Shown in pieces: positions 5,427-9,284 of a stretch of DNA of 9,284 bases. The translations under genes and the position numbers were made by a program. The stretch is from positions 1-9,284 of the forward strand of contig JAGZCC010000076.1 of NCBI GenBank assembly GCA_018369555.1, in the 5' to 3' direction. Source of the DNA: Thomasclavelia spiroformis (GTDB lineage Bacteria; Bacillota_I; Bacilli_A; Erysipelotrichales; Coprobacillaceae). Position 1 is the first letter of the stretch; each line of letters opens with the position of its first letter. The notes below the pieces were generated by a model. That model was not told the DNA's origin. It worked only from the letters and a program-made list of their open reading frames with translations, and searched no databases.

Positions 5427-6407
5427 AATACTAGATATCTGCATACTACTAATCACACTAACCATTTCATCTTTACTCAAATCCTCAGAATAAATCTTAC
5501 ATAAAATCCCAGATTTTATCATCATTAACTCATTATTACCATAAAAAGCAACCCCATCTACAAGATCAATAACTTCATCATTAATTTCTTCAATCTTCAT
5601 ATCATCACTTGGAGTTATTGGCGATTCAATAACCGTAAAGTTTTTATCACCTGTAAATTTTAAAATATGATTAGTCATTCCATCTATAGTCGATACTTTT
5701 TCACTATTCAACGAACTTCCCATTAATGCAACAGGATACAAAGGTAATTCACTGGCCACATCAGAATATTCATTAATACTCTTTTCTAAAACACTCTTTT
5801 CATCAAAATCATTTTTATCTAATTTAATATCTGTTTTAAATTCAGTAAAATTAGCCGTAATAATTTCAGAATCATCTTTATCTAATACTATAACTTGTTC
5901 AGGTGATAAAGATTTATCAAAAATCATTTCCTGACTAACAATCCTTGAGTCATTTGGATAAGTAACTTTACTTTTAACTTGGTATCCTTTTTCTATTTTT
6001 TCTACCTCACCTTCTTCTAATAAACTTATTAAAGATTGATAAATATAGGGTTTAGGGGAATTATTAGGCCAATCACTTTGAAATTTAAATACTTGATTTA
6101 AAGTTGGGGTCAATACAAAAACACCTTCCGTATTTTTTACAATAATTTGTGATTGGTTTAATGACTTATCATAAAGCTCAACTTTATAATACTCATCCTT
6201 TTTTTCCTTAAAGTAACTTACATTTACCAAATAATTCTTTAATTCATCATTTTCAACCATTTCCATATTACACGTAAGTGTATATTTATCATAAGCTTTA
6301 ACTTTTTCAATTGTTTTATCCAACGAAGTATCTTTGAATTTAAAAAATATCAACGTCCCTACCACCAACGCTACAACTACAGCAATACCAATATATATCT
6401 TTTTCAA
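5421..6407 (-). CDS. YdcC/GerS-like membrane protein (LolA-like domain plus DUF4367-like C-terminus)
   Basis: This is a 328-residue exported or membrane-anchored protein. After a KK start it has one hydrophobic segment at about 4-22, then a LolA-like beta-rich region (about 30-200, with repeated short strands and motifs such as GVFVLTPTLNQVFKFQSDWP). A C-terminal segment from about 220 resembles DUF4367 (HILKFTG, FTVIES, VDGVAFYG, then IYSEDLSKDEM). Proteins of this layout include B. subtilis YdcC and C. difficile GerS, a spore germination lipoprotein. Both are encoded next to alanine racemase, as here, which supports the call. Unlike GerS there is no lipobox cysteine after the hydrophobic segment. 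I place the start at TTG 6407, five bases after GGGGGTG (6413-6419); an upstream in-frame ATG at 6479 has no ribosome binding site and runs back into the divergent promoter region. The function is not established; a sporulation or envelope role is inference. Confidence 0.72.
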   Translation of the reverse strand: MKKIYIGIAVVVALVVGTLIFFKFKDTSLDKTIEKVKAYDKYTLTCNMEMVENDELKNYLVNVSYFKEKKDEYYKVELYDKSLNQSQIIVKNTEGVFVLTPTLNQVFKFQSDWPNNSPKPYIYQSLISLLEEGEVEKIEKGYQVKSKVTYPNDSRIVSQEMIFDKSLSPEQVIVLDKDDSEIITANFTEFKTDIKLDKNDFDEKSVLEKSINEYSDVASELPLYPVALMGSSLNSEKVSTIDGMTNHILKFTGDKNFTVIESPITPSDDMKIEEINDEVIDLVDGVAFYGNNELMMIKSGILCKIYSEDLSKDEMVSVISSMQISSIK

Positions 6408-6453
6408 AATCGCACCCCCACTAATAAAATATGTTAATCTATCAATATTATGT

Positions 6454-6470
6454 ATAAAATTATATTTTAT
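6454..6470. repeat. 7-3-7 inverted repeat in the divergent region 6408-6500
   Basis: ATAAAAT (6454-6460) and ATTTTAT (6464-6470) are perfect reverse complements around TAT, midway between the divergent LolA-like and DUF378 genes. It could be a shared operator. It consists only of A and T, and I could not assign a convincing -35/-10 pair for either gene here. TATAAA at 6453-6458 and TACACT at 6475-6480 are weak -10 candidates for the plus strand. Confidence 0.25.
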
Positions 6471-6500
6471 TGGATACACTCTAATAAGGAGGATGAGATA

Positions 6501-6701
6501 ATGAATATATTACAAAAAATTTCTTTAATCCTAACAATTATAGGTGCTATAAATTGGGGATTAATAGGTTTATTTAATTTTAATCTTGTTGATTCACTAT
6601 TTGGAGTCGATAGCTTTTTATCAATGCTTATCTATATACTTGTAGGAATTGCTGGTCTTATTAATATTATGCTATTATTCATAGATTTGGATACAAAATA
6701 A
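6501..6701 (+). CDS. DUF378 family small membrane protein
   Basis: A 66-residue protein with two membrane segments, at about 5-25 and 39-62, joined by a short loop. The signature INWGLIGLFNFNLVDSLFG, spanning the end of the first helix, is characteristic of DUF378 (B. subtilis YuzA type). The second helix runs LIYILVGIAGLINIMLLF and ends in a short charged tail. The start is ATG 6501, eight bases after AAGGAGG (6486-6492); an in-frame ATG at 6450 has no ribosome binding site. It is transcribed away from the LolA-like gene and runs into the convergent HAD gene, 11 bases apart. The function of the family is unknown. Confidence 0.88.
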   Translation: MNILQKISLILTIIGAINWGLIGLFNFNLVDSLFGVDSFLSMLIYILVGIAGLINIMLLFIDLDTK

Positions 6702-6722
6702 AGAGCAGTTACCTACTCTTTA
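6699..6722. terminator. Shared hairpin between convergent DUF378 and HAD genes
   Basis: TAAAGAG (6699-6705) pairs with CTCTTTA (6716-6722) around a 10-base loop. The hairpin holds the stop codons of both convergent genes. On the minus strand it is followed by TTTTG, so it better serves the HAD operon; on the plus strand the following ATTATAAA is a poor T-tract. Confidence 0.55.
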
Positions 6723-7336
6723 ATTATAAATGGGGTCATTTCTCCATTTTTTTTATTTATTTTTACTCTATTTTTCACCATTTTCAACATTGGAATATCA
6801 TGTAATGAATCAGAATATGCATATGAATTATCATAATCAATTTCTAAATCCAACTGTTCAAGAACCTCATTTAAACGAACTACTTTTTCAAATTTTTTAC
6901 AATTTTCACCAATCATCTTACTTGTATATTTACCATTAACAAACTTTGTTTTCGTTCCCAAAATTCCATCAACTGGTAAATCACAAAAACGCAAATATCC
7001 TTCAATCGACGCCGAACAAATATAAACCATATATCCCTGTTCTTTTTTATTTTTTAACTCATCAACAACATTCAAATAATATTTAGGCACTAAAGAAGAT
7101 TGATAAAAATCTTTTAACTCATCATCATTCAAATTATCCATTGGAAATAACCACGATGATTTTACCTTTTTAAATCCAACAATTCCCAATAAGTATAACG
7201 GATACAAAACAACAACTTTCAATAATTTAAAAACCGATAATGGATGTTTTTTTAAATAATAAATTAATAACGCTTTTCCTGAATCACCATGAATCAGTGT
7301 ATCATCAAAATCAAAGAAAGCAAACTTCTGCTTCAT
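6713..7336 (-). CDS. HAD superfamily IB phosphatase
   Basis: A 207-residue cytosolic hydrolase with all four HAD motifs. Motif I is FDFDDTL, with nucleophile Asp9 and acid/base Asp11. Motif II is Ser108 in VYICSAS, motif III is a lysine of CKKFEK (Lys147/148), and motif IV is YSDSLHD with Asp176 and Asp180. The SAS motif II and the helical cap between about 20 and 85 place it in subclass IB with the SerB-like phosphatases. The cap is unusually hydrophobic (VVVLYPLYLLGIVGF, about 41-55), which might indicate a lipid-linked substrate or membrane contact. The substrate cannot be read from sequence. Its start overlaps the deoD stop by one base (TAATG), with GGAGG (7344-7348) inside the end of deoD, so the two are translationally coupled. 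This makes a nucleotide or sugar phosphate conceivable, but that is guilt by association. Confidence 0.85.
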   Translation of the reverse strand: MKQKFAFFDFDDTLIHGDSGKALLIYYLKKHPLSVFKLLKVVVLYPLYLLGIVGFKKVKSSWLFPMDNLNDDELKDFYQSSLVPKYYLNVVDELKNKKEQGYMVYICSASIEGYLRFCDLPVDGILGTKTKFVNGKYTSKMIGENCKKFEKVVRLNEVLEQLDLEIDYDNSYAYSDSLHDIPMLKMVKNRVKINKKNGEMTPFIIKE

Positions 7337-8037
7337 TAAGCAACCTCCAAAGCAATTTCCATCATCGTAATAAACGTTTTTTCACGTTCTTTCGCTGTTG
7401 TTTGTTCATTAGATACTAAAGAATCTGATACAGTCAATAGCGTTAATGCTTTTTTATTTAAATACGCAGCTGTTGCAAACAAAGCATAAGATTCCATTTC
7501 AACTCCCAAGCAACCAACTGATGCCCATTTTTCAGTTGTATCATTATTGGCATGATAAAAAATATCAGTAGATAAAACATTTCCCACATGATAATTAACA
7601 TTTAACTGACGAACTTTCTTAACTGCTTTTTCTAACAAATCAAAATCACTAATTGCACTATATGTTCCAGGTAATTCATATTGATGAGCAAAATTAGAAT
7701 CTGTACAGCATCCTTGTACAATAATTATATCTCGTAAACAAACATTTTTTCTTAACGAACCACAAGAACCAATTCTAATAATCGTTTCCACTCCATATTG
7801 ACTAAATAATTCATAACTATAAATCCCCATTGATGGTATTCCCATTCCCGAACCCATAATAGAAACTTTTTTTCCTTTATAAATCCCTGTATAACCAAGC
7901 ATATTTCTAACACTGTTAAACTGCTTAACATCTGTTAAATATGTATCAGCTAAAAACTTTGCTCTAAGTGGGTCCCCCGGCATTAAAACTGTCTTTGCAA
8001 TTTCACCGGCAGAAGCCTCATTATGTGGTGTTGACAT
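7336..8037 (-). CDS. deoD: Purine nucleoside phosphorylase, DeoD type
   Basis: A 233-residue enzyme that phosphorolyses purine (deoxy)ribonucleosides to free base and (deoxy)ribose-1-phosphate in purine salvage. It belongs to the hexameric NP-I family. Residues known from E. coli DeoD are all present, shifted by one for the initiator Met: His5, Gly21 and Arg25 in MPGDPLR, Arg44, Arg88 and Ser91 in RIGSCG (phosphate site), Glu180-Met181-Glu182 in GVEMES (ribose site), Ser204-Asp205 with general acid Asp205, and Arg218. The length is typical. It is the middle gene of a three-gene operon: only one base separates it from the upstream lipoprotein stop, its Shine-Dalgarno AAGGAGG is made by the last codons of that gene, and it overlaps the downstream HAD gene by one base. 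No phosphopentomutase or nucleoside transporter lies nearby. Confidence 0.96.
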   Translation of the reverse strand: MSTPHNEASAGEIAKTVLMPGDPLRAKFLADTYLTDVKQFNSVRNMLGYTGIYKGKKVSIMGSGMGIPSMGIYSYELFSQYGVETIIRIGSCGSLRKNVCLRDIIIVQGCCTDSNFAHQYELPGTYSAISDFDLLEKAVKKVRQLNVNYHVGNVLSTDIFYHANNDTTEKWASVGCLGVEMESYALFATAAYLNKKALTLLTVSDSLVSNEQTTAKEREKTFITMMEIALEVA

Positions 8038-8038
8038 A

Positions 8039-8506
8039 TTACCCCTCCTTTATTTTACCATCTTTAAAATAATAGTAAGTGTCATTACCCATCGGTTCAC
8101 TTAATTGATTATCATTAATAGCAGAAATAAGATTCTTTAAAAAATAGTCAACATCCTCAACCCCAAGTTGAGCAAAATATCCATCAAGCACTAAAAATGG
8201 TCCAAACCCATAATCATCTTGATTAAAATCTATTATATTATTAACAACCTCATCATATGCATTTCTAACCTCATCGACACTTTCACGATCATCCATGTCG
8301 TATTTAATAATTTTTATATGATCTCCAAACTCTTCTTCAATTAACGGTAATCCATTCTTTGAAAAATATTCACAATTCGAACACCCTTCTACATAAAAAT
8401 ATTTTAAAGTATAAGTTCCTGTATAATTATTTTTTTCTTTAGGTTGACATCCAATTAACCCAATCCATAAAATCATCACTAACAATAGTTTAACTAATTT
8501 TTTCAT
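8039..8506 (-). CDS. Thioredoxin-like lipoprotein with CSNC motif
   Basis: A 155-residue lipoprotein. The signal peptide MKKLVKLLLVMILWIGLIGC ends in a lipobox with Cys20 as the predicted lipidation site (LIGC; Ile at -2 is less usual). The mature part begins a thioredoxin-like fold: strand TLKYFYVEG, then the redox pair Cys42-Ser-Asn-Cys45, a helix, a strand IKIIKYD, and a presumed cis-proline Pro103 in GFGPFLVLDGYF. It should sit on the outer membrane face and could act in thiol reduction, oxidation or haem-type maturation; which one is not visible. It is the first gene of an operon with deoD and a HAD phosphatase, an unexpected partner set. Start: ATG 8506 with GAGGTG (8511-8516) four bases upstream. 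Its final codons AAG GAG GGG double as the deoD ribosome binding site. Confidence 0.8.
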   Translation of the reverse strand: MKKLVKLLLVMILWIGLIGCQPKEKNNYTGTYTLKYFYVEGCSNCEYFSKNGLPLIEEEFGDHIKIIKYDMDDRESVDEVRNAYDEVVNNIIDFNQDDYGFGPFLVLDGYFAQLGVEDVDYFLKNLISAINDNQLSEPMGNDTYYYFKDGKIKEG

Positions 8507-8522
8507 ATTACACCTCGAAAAT

Positions 8523-8528
8523 ATTATA
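8523..8528 (-). promoter_or_regulatory. Candidate -10 of the lipoprotein-deoD-HAD operon
   Basis: On the minus strand a consensus TATAAT lies 16 bases before the GAGGTG-ATG block. No good -35 is seen; with a 17-base spacer it would fall inside the palindrome at 8543-8556. Initiation near 8516 would make the leader extremely short, with the Shine-Dalgarno at its very 5' end. Confidence 0.35.
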
Positions 8529-8542
8529 AACTAAAAACAATC

Positions 8543-8556
8543 AAAAGTATACTTTT
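8543..8556. repeat. Perfect 14-bp palindrome upstream of the lipoprotein operon
   Basis: AAAAGTATACTTTT is fully self-complementary and covers the expected -35 position of the candidate operon promoter. This makes it a candidate operator for a dimeric regulator. I do not recognise it as a known regulator's site. Confidence 0.45.
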
Positions 8557-8564
8557 ATAATAGC

Positions 8565-8610
8565 AAAAAAAGGTTAGATAAATTGCATATATAACAACCA
8601 TCTAACCTTT
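8565..8610 (-). terminator. Terminator of the FIVAR surface protein gene
   Basis: On the minus strand AAAGGTTAGAT (8600-8610) pairs perfectly over 11 bp with ATCTAACCTTT (8569-8579), and a run of seven T (8565-8571) forms the 3' tail. The 20-base loop contains a further TTG/CAA pair. It lies just after the TAA at 8619-8621 and separates the surface protein gene from the lipoprotein operon. Confidence 0.85.
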
Positions 8611-8618
8611 AATTTCAA

Positions 8619-9284
8619 TTAATGTTTTCTTTTTTTATTTCCGTATAACGCAATTGACGCAAGCGCTAAAGTTGCAAATGGATACCATAAATTAATTGTA
8701 TCACCTGTTTTTACACTTACAGTTGTATCACCATTATTTACTGGTGCTTTTACTGTTTGTAAGTTTGCCATTGCTTTTGCTAAAACATCTTTTGCATTAT
8801 CTACTTCAACTTGCGTTGCATTTGGATTATCAAATACTGCTTTAGCTTCATTTAAAGCTTTTGTTAATCCATCAAATGTTGCTTTGGTATAATTTGCACT
8901 TTCTAATCCTTCTGCTTGGTTAATTAAGTCTTCTAATAAACTCTTATCTGGAATTAATCTTAACTTTAAGAACGCTGTGACTAATTCATTGTATGCATTA
9001 TTTACCTCTTCTTGCATTGCATTTTCATCTTCATATACACTAGTTGCTGCTGTTAAGGCATCATTGAATGGTGTCCATGTAGCTTCTGTGTATTTTACAG
9101 CTTCTAAGCCACTTACTTTATTGATGAATGCTTTTAAGGCTGTTTTATCACCTTTGAAGAATTCTAATTTTTGCATGATACTAGAAAGTCTGTCAAATGC
9201 ATTATTTACTTGTTCTTGAGTTGCACTAGCATTATTGTAAACTTCATTAGCCTGATCTCTTGCCACTTTGAATTCATTAACTAC
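8619..9284 (-). CDS. FIVAR-repeat surface protein, C-terminal part (partial at window edge)
   Basis: The reading frame stays open to the right edge, so this is the last 221 residues of a larger protein; the GTG at 9266 is internal and has no ribosome binding site. It holds the end of one and two complete helical repeats of about 67 residues resembling FIVAR (found in various architectures) modules, each with a hallmark such as NATQ.EVDNA or NAMQEEVNNA and a YT.AT.....AL segment. A linker rich in Thr, Val and Asn follows, then a sorting-signal-like tail: SVKTGD (nt 8700-8717), a hydrophobic stretch WYPFATLALASIALYG, and the basic end NKKRKH. VKTGD replaces canonical LPxTG. FIVAR repeats usually follow glycosidases or adhesin domains in large wall proteins, so the missing N-terminus may be catalytic. 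It is closed by a strong terminator. Confidence 0.85.
   Translation of the reverse strand, partial: VVNEFKVARDQANEVYNNASATQEQVNNAFDRLSSIMQKLEFFKGDKTALKAFINKVSGLEAVKYTEATWTPFNDALTAATSVYEDENAMQEEVNNAYNELVTAFLKLRLIPDKSLLEDLINQAEGLESANYTKATFDGLTKALNEAKAVFDNPNATQVEVDNAKDVLAKAMANLQTVKAPVNNGDTTVSVKTGDTINLWYPFATLALASIALYGNKKRKH
8751..9146 (-). repeat. Two complete FIVAR repeats
   Basis: Within the surface protein two units of about 198 nt each follow one another: 8949-9146 and 8751-8948. They align as GLEAVKYTEATW / GLESANYTKATF and NAMQEEVNNAYNEL / NATQVEVDNAKDVL. A third, partial unit (ASATQEQVNNAFDRL) occupies 9147-9284 and continues off the window. The copies are diverged, so this is an old protein repeat rather than a recent DNA duplication. 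Confidence 0.75.

Noticed and set aside
6408..6479. N-terminal extension of the LolA-like protein to ATG 6479
   Set aside because: The extra 24 residues are not signal-like and precede a KK-hydrophobic signal that starts naturally at TTG 6407 after GGGGGTG.
6730..6939. Plus-strand open frame of 69 codons opposite the HAD gene
   Set aside because: Low-complexity translation rich in Phe, Tyr, His and Asn, antisense to a protein with four intact HAD motifs.
8977..9219. Plus-strand open frame of 80 codons opposite the FIVAR gene
   Set aside because: Antisense shadow of the helical repeats, with no ribosome binding site.
1..9284. Mobile element, CRISPR array, toxin-antitoxin or defence system
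   Set aside because: No transposase, integrase, terminal repeats, spaced direct repeats or defence domains are visible. The mazEF pair that follows alr in B. subtilis is absent here.

Overview
The window is strongly AT-rich DNA from a low-GC Firmicute. AGGAGG-type ribosome binding sites, AT-rich hairpin terminators, a CcpA-type cre match, a FIVAR surface protein with a Gram-positive sorting tail and a YdcC/GerS-like gene beside alanine racemase all fit this. A gut Erysipelotrichia relative (Coprobacillus/Thomasclavelia-like) is my best guess, but that is an inference. I see no phage, insertion sequence, CRISPR or other mobile DNA.

Layout: (1) 23-98, tRNA-Val(UAC) on the minus strand with two tandem sigma-A-type promoters behind it. 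(2) 434-2485, a divergent EF-G-like factor on the plus strand, preceded by a near-perfect cre site and an extended -10 promoter. (3) 2592-3590, galE. (4) 3743-4162, a membrane-anchored thioredoxin-fold protein with no cysteine. Hairpin terminators end genes 2 to 4, and the gene-4 region meets the convergent alr gene. (5) 4258-6407, minus strand: a LolA-like/YdcC-like membrane protein, then alr, separated by a hairpin and a strong alr promoter. (6) 6501-6701, a DUF378 small membrane protein on the plus strand, divergent from the LolA-like gene. (7) 6713-8506, a tight minus-strand operon of CxxC thioredoxin-like lipoprotein, deoD and a HAD-IB phosphatase. (8) 8619-9284, the C-terminal end of a FIVAR-repeat cell-wall protein with a VKTGD sorting motif, cut by the window edge.

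Functionally this is mostly housekeeping DNA: translation, UDP-sugar epimerisation, D-alanine supply for the wall, purine salvage and surface display. The parts most worth a second look are the EF-G paralog, whose GTPase motifs are eroded and whose promoter carries a cre match; the lipoprotein-deoD-HAD operon; and the recurring LolA-like/alr gene pair, here transcriptionally uncoupled. Two palindromes sit exactly on promoter core positions, at alr and at the lipoprotein operon.
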